NCBI GenBank assembly: GCA_902567685.1
Contig: CACFNH010000002.1
Location: 62,001 to 126,000 of the forward strand
DNA from: an uncultured Pelagibacteraceae bacterium
GTDB taxonomy: Bacteria > Pseudomonadota > Alphaproteobacteria > Pelagibacterales > Pelagibacteraceae
DNA length: 64,000 nt
Direction of reading: 5' to 3'
Both the position numbers and the translations under genes were made by a program. The notes beneath the pieces were generated by a model. The model was not told the origin of the DNA, did no database searches, and saw only the letters and a program-made list of their open reading frames with translations. This document shows positions 8,604 to 17,275 of this stretch, piece after piece; positions within the stretch are counted from its first letter, which is position 1; every line of letters begins with the position of its first letter.

Positions 8604-8858
8604 ATGAAAAAGGTAACAATGTATTCTGGAACACCATGCTCATATTGTGAAGCTGCAAAAGCTTTGCTTAAAAGTAAAAATATTCCCTTTGACGAAATTG
8701 ACGTTTGGAAAAGTAAAGATAAAGCAAAAGAGATGCTGCAAAGAACAAATGGCGCAAGAACTATTCCTCAAATATTTATTGGGGACCACTACATTGGTGG
8801 AAACGACCAACTTCAAGCCGCTAATAGAAGTGGAGAGTTAGATAAACTTTTAGCCTAA
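8604..8858 (+). CDS. grxC: Glutaredoxin 3
   Basis: An 84-residue single-domain glutaredoxin. The dithiol active site CSYC is at residues 12-15, followed by the TIPQIFIG cis-Pro loop (about 53-60) and the GG(N)D glutathione-binding turn. It reduces protein disulfides and glutathione mixed disulfides in the cytoplasm. It follows the DUF2805 gene closely, and its 3' end overlaps convergently with ccdA by nine bases. Confidence 0.95.
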   Translation: MKKVTMYSGTPCSYCEAAKALLKSKNIPFDEIDVWKSKDKAKEMLQRTNGARTIPQIFIGDHYIGGNDQLQAANRSGELDKLLA

Positions 8859-9563
8859 AGTTGTAAGAAAAGGAAAATTTGTCAAAATAAAATAACTAAT
8901 TACCTGAATTTGATTAGTTAAAATTAAAACTCCTGTAATAAGCAAAATTATTCCACCCATCTTTGTTACTCTGCCGTAATATTTACTGAAGCCTTTTTTT
9001 GAATTTAAAAATACACTCATAAAATAACCTGACAAAATAAATGGAATAGCAAGTCCTAGTGAGTAAAATAAAAGTAAGATAAAGCCTTTGTTAACTGTTG
9101 CTTCGGTTGCTGACAAAGCAAGAATTGATCCTAAAACTGGACCAATGCAAGGTGTCCATCCAAATGCAAAAGCTGCGCCCACTATAAAAGGGAAAGCATA
9201 ATTGTCCTTGTAAGATTTAGTCTGAATTTTTTTTTCTTGATTAAGTAAACTTAAGTTTAAAACTCCAAGTAATTGAAGTGAAAAGAGTATTATAATTAAA
9301 CCAGCAACTATTCTTAGTTCGTTTGAGAAAAATAATAATACATTTCCAATGAATGATGCAGCAACTCCAAGAGATATAAAAATTGATGAAAATCCTAAAC
9401 AAAAAAGAATAGTTTTTATTAAAACAACTCTTTTATCTTTCTCTATTTCATCTAATTTTTTTCCAGTGATATAAGAAATATATCCAGGAATAATTGGAAG
9501 TACACAGGGAGATAAGAAGCTTATAAGCCCAGCACCAAATGCAATGAACAATTTAGCAATCAT
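8850..9563 (-). CDS. ccdA: CcdA-type thiol-disulfide membrane transporter
   Basis: A 237-residue membrane protein with about six helices. Each half of the protein carries one of the two redox cysteines: LSPCVLP (Cys about 20) and WTPCIGP. CcdA passes electrons from cytoplasmic thioredoxin to periplasmic thiol proteins and supports cytochrome c maturation. The length matches CcdA (short DsbD family, no periplasmic domains). Its 3' end overlaps grxC, and its start is divergent from the small membrane protein at 9612 across a 48-bp gap. Confidence 0.92.
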   Translation of the reverse strand: MIAKLFIAFGAGLISFLSPCVLPIIPGYISYITGKKLDEIEKDKRVVLIKTILFCLGFSSIFISLGVAASFIGNVLLFFSNELRIVAGLIIILFSLQLLGVLNLSLLNQEKKIQTKSYKDNYAFPFIVGAAFAFGWTPCIGPVLGSILALSATEATVNKGFILLLFYSLGLAIPFILSGYFMSVFLNSKKGFSKYYGRVTKMGGIILLITGVLILTNQIQVISYFILTNFPFLTTLG

Positions 9564-9611
9564 GTAACCTTTATATTTGCCTTTGTTACTAGTGGCAATT
9601 ACAATAATGTC

Positions 9612-9956
9612 ATGGTCTTTAAATATATCGGATTTATATTCACTCTACTTTGGGCTTATACTTTCATTAGAGCTCAGGGAATTTTTGGTAAAAAGGCTGG
9701 AATTCTTTTTACAATCTTTATCTCTAAAATTTCTTGGATTACTTTCATAATCGCCTGCTACTATGGAATAAAAAACTTTTCTTTTTATTATGCTCTTGGA
9801 GGCATAGCGTTTAGCATAATTGCTGTTCATTTAGTTTTTAATAAGCTTGCTACATACATCAAAGATAAAATAAATGATGATGAAAAATTGCTGAAAATAA
9901 AAACTGTAGCAGAGTACTTAATTATTACTTTAATTGTTTATTATATTTTTATTTAA
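9612..9956 (+). CDS. Small four-helix membrane protein, unknown function
   Basis: A 114-residue hydrophobic protein, not recognised. It has about four hydrophobic stretches (roughly 4-20, 30-50, 58-76 and 99-113) with a charged loop KDKINDDEKLLKIK before the last. The ATG at 9612 gives a helix right at the N-terminus. It is divergent from ccdA and convergent with the glycosidase gene, with only four bases between stops. It has no domain I can name. Confidence 0.6.
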   Translation: MVFKYIGFIFTLLWAYTFIRAQGIFGKKAGILFTIFISKISWITFIIACYYGIKNFSFYYALGGIAFSIIAVHLVFNKLATYIKDKINDDEKLLKIKTVAEYLIITLIVYYIFI

Positions 9957-9960
9957 CTCT

Positions 9961-10971
9961 TTAAAAATCTATTGTTTTTTTAGAACCGTCAGCCATAGTA
10001 AATTCGGCTTTTTTCTCTGAAATTAACTTCATAGAATTAAATCCATCAACTTCTTCTATAAATTCATTTAGTTTTTTTCTTGCGCCCTTGCCCATTTTCA
10101 TTCCTGGCGCGTTAACACCTACATCTATGATTACTTCTGCTCCATTTGCAAAAGCATTAATATAAGTTGGTATAACTCTGCATTTCCCTAACATAGCTTC
10201 TGTTACCCAAATAGGTTTGTTAATGTTTAAGCTTTTTAATAAATCTAAGAATTCATCTACCCAAAATTCTTTATCACATTGTCCCTCAGGAGGAGTTATG
10301 TGGTGTATAGCGGCTATATCAAAATGATCTTTGATTTTTGGTAAAGCTGATTTCCAATATCTTTTGTTTTCCGGAAACATTCCGGCAGCACCAGCCATAA
10401 CAATCACAGCGTCTTTTTGTTTTGATTTTATTATTTCTGAAGAAAAATTAAAAATTTCAACAAAATCCTCTTCTTTGCCTTTAAAAAACATTTTAAACTC
10501 AGGCTCGTTCATTATTTGCCAATGTTTAATTGGCTTAGTTAAGCCTGGCATATCATTTTTACCGTCACCATCATAACGGTCTACTAATTTTATAAGAAAA
10601 TTTTTATAATTTTCCATTGAACAAGGTTTGCTTAAATATTTTGTAAATCTTTTTCCAAATGGACTTCTAGCCTTTTTTCTCTTGCATGATTTTTGTTCCC
10701 AGTTTGCATGCGGCCAAATAGTTGCTAAAATCTTTTGATTGTGATCTTGTGCGTAAGAAACATATTTATCTGTTTCTTCCCAAGAGAAAACTCCTTGTTC
10801 TTTTTCAATTCCATTCCAAATAAAGGGTCCAGGATGAGGTCTAACCCACTTACCATCTTTGCCTCGCATCCTTTCATCACGCATCTCTGTTAGATCGCCA
10901 AATCTTGATTCTCCATAAAGAAAACTAGAGCTAAAAACTAAACAGAGTAAAGTTAATAAAAGTTTTTTCAT
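9961..10971 (-). CDS. Secreted glycoside hydrolase-like protein (clan GH-A fold)
   Basis: A 336-residue protein with a signal peptide at residues 1-19 (MKKLLLTLLCLVFSSSFLYG). The frame extends nine codons further up, but the ATG at 10971 places the signal peptide correctly. It looks like a (beta/alpha)8 glycosidase: HWQIMNEPEF carries the Asn-Glu acid/base pair typical of clan GH-A (GH39, GH5 and relatives), and IWVTEAML is a candidate nucleophile strand. Cys pairs (SCKRKK, KPCSM, GQCD, GKCR) suggest disulfides in the periplasm or outside. The substrate is unknown. Convergent with the gene at 9612; msrB lies upstream on the same strand. Confidence 0.72.
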   Translation of the reverse strand: MKKLLLTLLCLVFSSSFLYGESRFGDLTEMRDERMRGKDGKWVRPHPGPFIWNGIEKEQGVFSWEETDKYVSYAQDHNQKILATIWPHANWEQKSCKRKKARSPFGKRFTKYLSKPCSMENYKNFLIKLVDRYDGDGKNDMPGLTKPIKHWQIMNEPEFKMFFKGKEEDFVEIFNFSSEIIKSKQKDAVIVMAGAAGMFPENKRYWKSALPKIKDHFDIAAIHHITPPEGQCDKEFWVDEFLDLLKSLNINKPIWVTEAMLGKCRVIPTYINAFANGAEVIIDVGVNAPGMKMGKGARKKLNEFIEEVDGFNSMKLISEKKAEFTMADGSKKTIDF

Positions 10972-11020
10972 TAATTTAAAGTTAATTTCTTTAAACAACT
11001 AGATCAATATAAAGTTCTAT

Positions 11021-11383
11021 TTATTTTTTTGGCTTAAAAGTAAGACAAATACCGTTATTACAGTATCTTTTGCCTGTAGGTTGTGGTCCATCATCAAATA
11101 TATGTCCGTGATGTCCGCCACATTTTTTACAATGATATTCTGTTCTTGGATAACCAATGAGAGTGTCAGTTTTTGTTTCAAAAACATTAGGTAAAGACTG
11201 ATAAAAAGATGGCCAACCTGATCCACTTTCATACTTAGTTTTAGACTCAAAAAGTTTAGTTCCACAGCCTACACAATAATAAGAACCTTCCCTCTTTTCA
11301 TGATTTAAAGAACTTGAACCAGGAGCTTCAGTGCCCTCTTCATAAAGTATATATTTTTGTTCTGACGTTAACTTTTTATCCAT
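11021..11383 (-). CDS. msrB: Peptide-methionine (R)-S-oxide reductase
   Basis: A 120-residue MsrB. Structural Zn is bound by CVGC (about 37-40) and CKKC (about 85-88). The GSGWPSF substrate loop and HHGHIFDDGP are family-diagnostic. The catalytic Cys lies in KRYCNNGICL near residue 108; the usual sequence is RYC.NS, so the Gly after the Asn is a small departure. It reduces the R-sulfoxide of protein methionine. It is divergent from the metY leader. Confidence 0.93.
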   Translation of the reverse strand: MDKKLTSEQKYILYEEGTEAPGSSSLNHEKREGSYYCVGCGTKLFESKTKYESGSGWPSFYQSLPNVFETKTDTLIGYPRTEYHCKKCGGHHGHIFDDGPQPTGKRYCNNGICLTFKPKK

Positions 11384-11433
11384 TGTCTTAATTTATATCA
11401 CTTATAGCCGCTTTAAAATGAAGCAAATTGTTA

Positions 11434-11463
11434 TTGACTTATAGGTTTCAAGTCTAATATAAT
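11434..11463 (+). promoter_or_regulatory. Sigma-70-type promoter for metY
   Basis: TTGACT at 11434-11439 and a perfect TATAAT at 11458-11463 are separated by 18 bp. Transcription would begin near 11470, exactly at the first base of the SAM-II aptamer. The placement agrees with a riboswitch-led transcript. Assigned by eye. Confidence 0.7.
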
Positions 11464-11470
11464 TCCTGCT

Positions 11471-11522
11471 GTAGCGCTGATTTAAAACAAATTGCGAGCG
11501 CTTTATAAAATCCGCTAAAGCG
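11471..11522 (+). ncRNA. SAM-II riboswitch aptamer
   Basis: P1 pairs 11473-11478 (AGCGCT) with 11497-11502 (AGCGCT). The loop holds the conserved TGATTTAA, and the downstream strand has ATAAA....GCTAAAG, as in known SAM-II aptamers. SAM-II aptamers bind S-adenosylmethionine through an H-type pseudoknot and precede methionine genes in alphaproteobacteria. It lies between a strong promoter and an intrinsic terminator ahead of metY. Confidence 0.88.
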
Positions 11523-11534
11523 ACTAAGTCTTTG

Positions 11535-11563
11535 ACCACCGCTTTAGTCGGTGGTTTTTTTTT
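11535..11563 (+). terminator. SAM-II-controlled intrinsic terminator
   Basis: A 7-bp stem (11535-11541 with 11549-11555), a 7-nt loop and a 9-T tract. CTAAAGCG at 11515-11522, the 3' strand of the aptamer pseudoknot, is exactly complementary to CGCTTTAG at 11540-11547 inside the terminator. Without SAM this pairing would block the terminator; with SAM the strand is held in the aptamer and termination follows. A second alternative pairing, 11521-11527 with 11544-11550, has the same effect. Confidence 0.82.
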
Positions 11564-11581
11564 GAATTTTCAAAATTTAAC

Positions 11582-11637
11582 CGGGCATTTGAACTGTATT
11601 GTACGCCTGACATTTTGTCGAAGTACTAAAAAGGAGG
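11582..11637 (+). ncRNA. SAM-V riboswitch element overlapping the metY ribosome site
   Basis: After the terminator comes a second compact element: GGC (11584-11586) can pair with GCC (11605-11607), then a spacer hairpin GACATTTTGTC, then AAGTACTAAAAAGGAGG running into the Shine-Dalgarno of metY. This matches the SAM-V class described from marine SAR11-type bacteria, a SAM-II relative whose 3' pseudoknot strand abuts the ribosome site. It would block translation when SAM is bound. Identification is by motif memory; a covariance-model match would settle it. Confidence 0.8.
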
Positions 11638-11643
11638 AGAAAA

Positions 11644-12936
11644 ATGGCTAACTTTAAACATCCGGAAACTATTGGTTTACACGGAGGTGAGTACAGAAGC
11701 GATCCAGCTACAACAGCAGTAGCGGTTCCAATTTACCAGACATCTTCTTATCAATTTAAAGATGCAGAAACTGCTGCAAATTTATTTGGTTTGAAAGAAT
11801 TTGGTAATATTTACACGAGGATCATGAATCCAACATGTGATGTTCTTGAAAAAAGAGTTGCCGCTTTAGAAGGTGGATTAGCTGCGGTAGCAGTTGGTTC
11901 AGGCCAAGCTGCATCTGCATTTTGTGTACAGAACGTTTGTCAAGCTGGTGATAACATAGTTTCATCAACTGACTTATATGGTGGAACGGTAAACTTATTT
12001 AAAAATACTTTAGGTATGCAAGGTATTGAAGTTAGGTTTGCTGACCCTTCTGATCCTAGAAACTTTGAAAAGTTAACGGATGAAAAAACAAGAGCTTATT
12101 ACGGAGAGTCTTGTCCTAATCCCTACCTAAGAGTATTTCCAATTAAAGAAGTTGCTGACATTGGAAGAAAGCGTGGTATCCCACTAATAATTGATAACAC
12201 TGCTTCTCCAGTAATTTGCAAACCCATAGAACATGGTGCTGCTGTTGTGATGCATTCTTTAACAAAATACATCGGAGGTCATGGAACTTCTATTGGTGGA
12301 ATTATTGTTGATGGAGGAAATTTTGACTGGACTGCGAATCCAAAAAGACAACCTTTATTTAACCAAGAAGATCCGAGTTATAAAGGAGCTGTTTGGGGAA
12401 GAGATGTTCCTAAACTGACTGGAGCTAATGTTGCTTTTGCTATTAGAGCTAGAGTGGTTTTACTTAGAGATTTAGGAGCACCACTTAGTCCGTTCAATGC
12501 TTTCCAAATTATACAAGGCTTGGAAACTGTAGCTATAAGAATGAAACAACATTGCAGTAATGCAGAAAAAGTTGTTAAATTTTTAGAGACACAGAAAAAA
12601 GTTAAAAATGTAATCTATCCTACAAACCATCAAGGTGAGATTAAGGATAGAGCTAAAAAATATATGAAGGGTGGATATGGCTCATTAGTTGGAATGGATG
12701 TTGGAACTAGAGAAGCTGGTTCTAAGTTCATAGACAATTTAAAAATGCTTTATCATGTTGCAAATATTGGAGACGCTAGAAGTTTAGCAATTCATCCTGC
12801 AACTACAACTCATAGTCAACTTAACGATAAAGAGTTGTTAGCAGCTGGTGTAACCCCAGGTTATGTAAGACTTTCTATAGGTATCGAACATCCTGACGAT
12901 ATTATTGGAGATATTAAGCAAGCTTTAGCTGCATAA
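11644..12936 (+). CDS. metY: O-acetylhomoserine sulfhydrylase
   Basis: A 430-residue Cys/Met-metabolism PLP enzyme. The PLP lysine is Lys208 in HSLTKYIGGHG. The N-terminus GLHGGE.RSDPATTAVAVPIYQTSSY and C-terminal STTTH-like ATTTHSQL....GV.PGYVRLSIGIEH are typical of MetY. It makes homocysteine from O-acetylhomoserine and sulfide (or methionine from methanethiol). A strong AAGGAGG site precedes the ATG. It is controlled by the promoter, SAM-II, terminator and SAM-V leader described separately. Confidence 0.95.
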   Translation: MANFKHPETIGLHGGEYRSDPATTAVAVPIYQTSSYQFKDAETAANLFGLKEFGNIYTRIMNPTCDVLEKRVAALEGGLAAVAVGSGQAASAFCVQNVCQAGDNIVSSTDLYGGTVNLFKNTLGMQGIEVRFADPSDPRNFEKLTDEKTRAYYGESCPNPYLRVFPIKEVADIGRKRGIPLIIDNTASPVICKPIEHGAAVVMHSLTKYIGGHGTSIGGIIVDGGNFDWTANPKRQPLFNQEDPSYKGAVWGRDVPKLTGANVAFAIRARVVLLRDLGAPLSPFNAFQIIQGLETVAIRMKQHCSNAEKVVKFLETQKKVKNVIYPTNHQGEIKDRAKKYMKGGYGSLVGMDVGTREAGSKFIDNLKMLYHVANIGDARSLAIHPATTTHSQLNDKELLAAGVTPGYVRLSIGIEHPDDIIGDIKQALAA

Positions 12937-12949
12937 ACTAATTTACATG

Positions 12950-12982
12950 TTGATACGTCAAGCACTTAACTTGACGTATCAA
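12950..12982 (+). terminator. Perfect 13-bp hairpin downstream of metY
   Basis: Arms 12950-12962 and 12970-12982 are perfectly complementary around a 7-nt loop, 13 bp past the metY stop. No T-tract follows on either strand, so it is not a canonical intrinsic terminator. It may be a 3'-end barrier or processing site separating metY from the next gene. Confidence 0.5.
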
Positions 12983-13006
12983 AACGATGTATTAAAAAGA
13001 ATCTAA

Positions 13007-13576
13007 ATGAGTAGAGTATTTTTAGTCTATGGTCACTATAACGACAAATCTTTTAATGCTGCTATAAAAGAAACTTTTATAGAAACTGCAAAACAAAAAG
13101 GTCATGAGATAGACTGTGTAGACCTGTATAAAGAAAAATTTGATCCCGTTTATGCTGGTGAAGATCCTACTCCTGATGTTTTAGATCATAGAAAAAGAAT
13201 TGAAAAATGTGGCACAATAGTTTTGATTGCTCCAATTTGGAATTTTAGAATGCCTGCAATTGTTGAGGGATGGATTGATAAAGTTTTAGCTCCACCTTGG
13301 GCTTTTAGGTTTAAAAGGTTAGTTGGTAATTATGGATATCCTCTAGGAAATTTAAAAGACAAAAAAGCCATAATATTTTGCACTTATGGCTCGCCAAGAT
13401 TAGCGGTAACTACATTTTTTTTAAATTTACCAATAAGGAGATTAAAAAGAGGAGTTTTTCACATATGCGGAATAAGAAATATTAATTATAGAAGATATTT
13501 TGCTGTTCCGTTTGTTAGTGAAAAAAAAAGAAAAGAGTTTTTAGAAGATGTTAAAAAAACTGCAAATAAATTATGA
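13007..13576 (+). CDS. NAD(P)H:quinone/flavin oxidoreductase, flavodoxin fold
   Basis: A 189-residue protein of the NAD(P)H dehydrogenase (quinone) family (PF02525). It has the N-terminal beta strand VFLVYGHYNDKSFN, where FMN phosphate binds, then APIWNFRMPAIVEGWIDKVLAPPWAF (about 78-103), the conserved flavin-binding loop. A two-electron quinone or flavin reductase role is inferred from the family. It shares four bases (ATGA-type overlap) with the following gene. Confidence 0.82.
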   Translation: MSRVFLVYGHYNDKSFNAAIKETFIETAKQKGHEIDCVDLYKEKFDPVYAGEDPTPDVLDHRKRIEKCGTIVLIAPIWNFRMPAIVEGWIDKVLAPPWAFRFKRLVGNYGYPLGNLKDKKAIIFCTYGSPRLAVTTFFLNLPIRRLKRGVFHICGIRNINYRRYFAVPFVSEKKRKEFLEDVKKTANKL

Positions 13577-14037
13577 TTAAATTATTAAAACTTTCAATAA
13601 TAATATTTTTTTTAAAACTGAGTTTTTTAAAAGCAGAAATAATTAAACCGAGTATTGAAATTGACCCTACGCAAGTTGTTAAAATACAGCTGACTGGATT
13701 AATGAAAAATGACTCACCTTACAAGGATAAGGGTATTGAACAAACTTGGGAGTTTGCCCATCCAAATAATAAAAAGTTTACAGGTCCGCTAAATAAATTT
13801 AAAGAAATGATAAAAGGTGATTCTTATAAGATGCTTATAGATCATGAAAATCATGAGGTTAAACAAATTTTTTCTAACAATGAGGTAGTTGTTTTTGAAG
13901 TAATCATTATGGATATAGATAAGAAATATTTTAAATTTAAATGGCAGGTTGAAAAATATTTAAATAACGGCCCTCTTGAAAACTGTTGGCTGACAACAGT
14001 TGTGTCGCAACCAGTGCCTATGGGAGCGTCTATATAA
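13573..14037 (+). CDS. Secreted DUF4864-like protein
   Basis: A 154-residue protein with a signal peptide (about 1-21, ending KAE). The mature part contains GIEQTWEFAHPNNKKFTGPLNKF..M, resembling DUF4864 proteins, which have no assigned function. Its start overlaps the stop of the flavodoxin-fold reductase by four bases, so the two are translationally coupled. I cannot assign a role. Confidence 0.65.
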   Translation: MIKLLKLSIIIFFLKLSFLKAEIIKPSIEIDPTQVVKIQLTGLMKNDSPYKDKGIEQTWEFAHPNNKKFTGPLNKFKEMIKGDSYKMLIDHENHEVKQIFSNNEVVVFEVIIMDIDKKYFKFKWQVEKYLNNGPLENCWLTTVVSQPVPMGASI

Positions 14038-14092
14038 ATATTTTAATCATTTAAATCTGGATTAAATTATCATATTCTAATTATTAAAATAT

Positions 14093-16525
14093 ATGAAATC
14101 AAAAGCTAAAGTAGTTGTTGTAGGTGGAGGTGTAGTTGGAGTAAGCGCACTTTACCACTTGGCTAAAAAAGGTTGGTCAGATGTTGTTTTGGTTGAAAGA
14201 AAAGAATTAACATCAGGTTCAACGTGGCACGCAGCAGGTTTATTGCCTCTTTTCAACATGAGTTATTCTGTGGGTCAACTTCATAGATACGCGGTTAAGC
14301 TTTACAAGTCATTAGAAGAAGAAACAGGAAAAAAAGTCGGATTTAGTGTGGTATCAAATATTCGTTTAGCTCAAACAAAAGATCGTATGGATGAATACCA
14401 TCAGTATGCTGGTGTTGCAAAAACGATCGGAGTAAATGTAAAATTTTTAAAACCAGAACAAGTAAAAGAAATTTGGCCTTTGTGTAATATTGAAGGTTTG
14501 GTTGGAGCTATTCAGCATCCTGAAGATGGTTACATTCAGCCTGCGGATCTAACTCAGTCTTTAGCAGCAGGCGCGAGAAGCAGAGGAGCAGAAATTTATA
14601 GAAATACAACAGTCACAGGTATTAAACAAACTAAAGATGGTTGGGTTGTACAAACTGATAAGGGTGACATTACTTGTGAGCATGTGATCTCATGCAGTGG
14701 AAACTTTGCTAGACAAACTGGTCGTATGGTTGGATTAGAAATACCAGTTATCCCTGTAGAACATCAGTTCATTGTTACTGAACCTCATCCAGAAATTCAA
14801 AAAAGAAAAAAAGAAGGCAAACCAGAAATGGGTGTGCTTAGAGATAGTGACTACTCATGGTATATGAGAGAAGAAGCTGGAGGTCTTTTACTTGGTCCTT
14901 ATGAAAAAGGAGCACCATGTTGTTATGTAGATGGCCCTTCAAAAGATAGTGAGTATGAATTATTTCAAGAAGATTTAGATAGATTAGCTCCACATATAGA
15001 AGGAGCTATAAAAAGAGTTCCTGCTTTTGGGGAAGTAGGAGTTAAAAAAGTTTATAACGGTGCAATAGCCTATACACCTGACGGGAATCCTATTGTAGGT
15101 CCGGCATGGGGACTTAAAAATTTTTGGATAAATGAAGGACATAGTTTTGGAATTACAGCTGCAGGTGGTGCGGGATGGCAGCTTGCTGAATGGATTATTG
15201 ATGGCGAACCAACGATTGACATGCTTGGTGTAGAACCTAGAAGATATGGTTCTTACGCAACTAAGTCATATTTAAAAGAAAAAAATGAAGAAGCTTATGC
15301 AAATGTTTTTACCGTTCATTATCCTGATGAAGAAAGAGAAGCGGGTCGGCCACTAAGACAAGCTCCTTGTTACGATCGTTTAAAAAAATTAGGAGCAGTT
15401 TTTGGTGCAAAATTTGGATGGGAAAGAGCTAATTTTTTTGCAAAAAAAGGAGAGAAACAAGAAGATGATTGGTCATTTAGAAGATCTAAATGGTTTAAAA
15501 ATATCGAAGATGAATGCAAAAATGTTAGAGAAAATGTTGGTCTGTTAGATATGACGGCTTTTGGCAAATGTAGAATTAAAGGTCCAGGAGCAGAAGAATT
15601 TTTGGATAAATTGGTGGCTAACAAACTTCCAAAAAAAATTGGACGTATAAATCTCTGTCATGCACTAAATACAAAAGGCGGAGTTCATTCTGAATTTACA
15701 ATTATGAGAGAGGCAGAAGATAGCTTTTATTTAGTTTCTGCTGGTGCTTTTCAAAGATTAGATCATGATTGGATACATAAATGGATGCCGAAAGATGGAA
15801 CAGTTCAATTTGAAAATTTAACTAATAGTATGGGTGTTCTTGTGGTTTCTGGACCAAAAGCAAGACAGTTAATGCAAAAAGTTTCTAAAGCAGATTTTTC
15901 CAATGATAAATTTAAATGGTTAAGTGCACAAAATATTAATATTGGTTTAGCTCCTTGTAATGCGATGAGGGTAAACTTTGTTGGAGAGCTAGGGTGGGAA
16001 TTACATCATCCTATTGAATACCAAAATCATATATTTGATAAATTAATGGAAGCGGGTAAAGATTTAGGTCTTAAACCATTTGGTATTAGAGCTATGAATA
16101 GTTTAAGAGTAGAAAAATCTTATAAATTAGTCGGAACAGAACTATCAATCGAATATTCTCCTTATGAGTCCGGCCTAGATAGATTTATACATCCAAATAA
16201 AGGAGATTTTATTGGACGTGCGGCATTAGATAAATGGAGAGCAAAAGGATTTTCAAATAAATTGGTGACTATGGAAATACATGATATTTCAAATGCTGAT
16301 GTCCTAGGAAACAATCCTATTTATGATAATGGAAAAGTGGTCGGTAGAGCTACTGGCGGAGACTTTGGTTTTAGATTAAATAAATCTTTGGCTTTAGGAA
16401 TGGTAAAACCTGAACTGGCAAAAGTTGGACAAAAATTAGAAATTGATATACTAGGTAAAATGCACAAAGTTTCTATTATTGAAGATTCTCCATACGACTC
16501 AGAAAACAAATTACTAAGAGCTTAA
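14093..16525 (+). CDS. dmgdh: Dimethylglycine dehydrogenase-like FAD enzyme with GcvT domain
   Basis: An 810-residue two-part enzyme. Residues 1 to about 380 form a DAO-type FAD domain (GGGVVG at 11-16). The GSTWHAAGL block puts His46 where mammalian dimethylglycine dehydrogenase covalently binds FAD. Residues about 420-810 are a GcvT-like tetrahydrofolate domain (WFKN.EDECKNVRENVGLLDMTAFGKCRIKGPGAEEFL). It would demethylate dimethylglycine (or sarcosine) and hand the methyl group to folate. etfB starts on the very next base, consistent with electron transfer to ETF. Sarcosine dehydrogenase is the main alternative. Confidence 0.82.
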   Translation: MKSKAKVVVVGGGVVGVSALYHLAKKGWSDVVLVERKELTSGSTWHAAGLLPLFNMSYSVGQLHRYAVKLYKSLEEETGKKVGFSVVSNIRLAQTKDRMDEYHQYAGVAKTIGVNVKFLKPEQVKEIWPLCNIEGLVGAIQHPEDGYIQPADLTQSLAAGARSRGAEIYRNTTVTGIKQTKDGWVVQTDKGDITCEHVISCSGNFARQTGRMVGLEIPVIPVEHQFIVTEPHPEIQKRKKEGKPEMGVLRDSDYSWYMREEAGGLLLGPYEKGAPCCYVDGPSKDSEYELFQEDLDRLAPHIEGAIKRVPAFGEVGVKKVYNGAIAYTPDGNPIVGPAWGLKNFWINEGHSFGITAAGGAGWQLAEWIIDGEPTIDMLGVEPRRYGSYATKSYLKEKNEEAYANVFTVHYPDEEREAGRPLRQAPCYDRLKKLGAVFGAKFGWERANFFAKKGEKQEDDWSFRRSKWFKNIEDECKNVRENVGLLDMTAFGKCRIKGPGAEEFLDKLVANKLPKKIGRINLCHALNTKGGVHSEFTIMREAEDSFYLVSAGAFQRLDHDWIHKWMPKDGTVQFENLTNSMGVLVVSGPKARQLMQKVSKADFSNDKFKWLSAQNINIGLAPCNAMRVNFVGELGWELHHPIEYQNHIFDKLMEAGKDLGLKPFGIRAMNSLRVEKSYKLVGTELSIEYSPYESGLDRFIHPNKGDFIGRAALDKWRAKGFSNKLVTMEIHDISNADVLGNNPIYDNGKVVGRATGGDFGFRLNKSLALGMVKPELAKVGQKLEIDILGKMHKVSIIEDSPYDSENKLLRA

Positions 16526-17275
16526 ATGAAAATCTTAGTCGCCGTTAAAAGAGTTATTGATTACAACGTTCAAATTAGAGTTAAAGAAGATGGCTCGGGT
16601 GTTCACACAGATAACGTTAAAATGTCAACTAATCCTCCTGATGATAATGCAATCGAGGAAGCAGTAAAACTTAAAGAGTCAGGCAAAGTTAAAGAAGTTG
16701 TTGCAGTTACAGTAGGTGAAGAAAAAGCACAAGAAACTGTTAGAAAAGCTTTAGCTGTAGGCGCAGATAGAGGAATTCATGTTAAAGCTGATAGCTATAT
16801 TGAACCTCTAGGCATTGCAAAAATTTTAAAAAAAGTAGTAGAAAAAGAAAAACCAGATATGGTTTTTCTAGGCAAGCAAGCTATAGATGATGACTGTAAT
16901 CAGACAGGTCAAATGTTGGCTGCGATGTTAAATTGGCCACAAGCAACTTTTACATCCAAAGTTAATTTAAAAGATAAAGCTATGGAGATAGTGAGGGAGA
17001 TTGATGAAGGTTTAGAAACTTTAGAGGTGAATTTACCTGCTGTAGTTACTTGTGATTTAAGACTTAATGAGCCCCGTTTTGCATCTTTACCAAACATTAT
17101 GAAAGCAAAGAAAAAACCTATAGATCAAATGATTGCAAAAGATTTAGGTGTAGATATTGCAAATAGAATTCAACAGTTAAAAGTAGAAGAACCGCCTAGG
17201 AGAAAAGGTGGAGTCAAAGTTTCAAGCGTAGCAGAATTAGTAAGCAAACTTAAAAATGAAGCGAAGGTAATATAA
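16526..17275 (+). CDS. etfB: Electron transfer flavoprotein beta subunit
   Basis: A 249-residue EtfB. It begins [19 protein letters not shown] and contains the beta-subunit signature [26 protein letters not shown] and [17 protein letters not shown]. It binds AMP and forms the heterodimeric electron carrier with EtfA. It starts immediately after the dehydrogenase stop and shares a base with etfA, so the three are an operon. Confidence 0.95.
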   Translation: MKILVAVKRVIDYNVQIRVKEDGSGVHTDNVKMSTNPPDDNAIEEAVKLKESGKVKEVVAVTVGEEKAQETVRKALAVGADRGIHVKADSYIEPLGIAKILKKVVEKEKPDMVFLGKQAIDDDCNQTGQMLAAMLNWPQATFTSKVNLKDKAMEIVREIDEGLETLEVNLPAVVTCDLRLNEPRFASLPNIMKAKKKPIDQMIAKDLGVDIANRIQQLKVEEPPRRKGGVKVSSVAELVSKLKNEAKVI

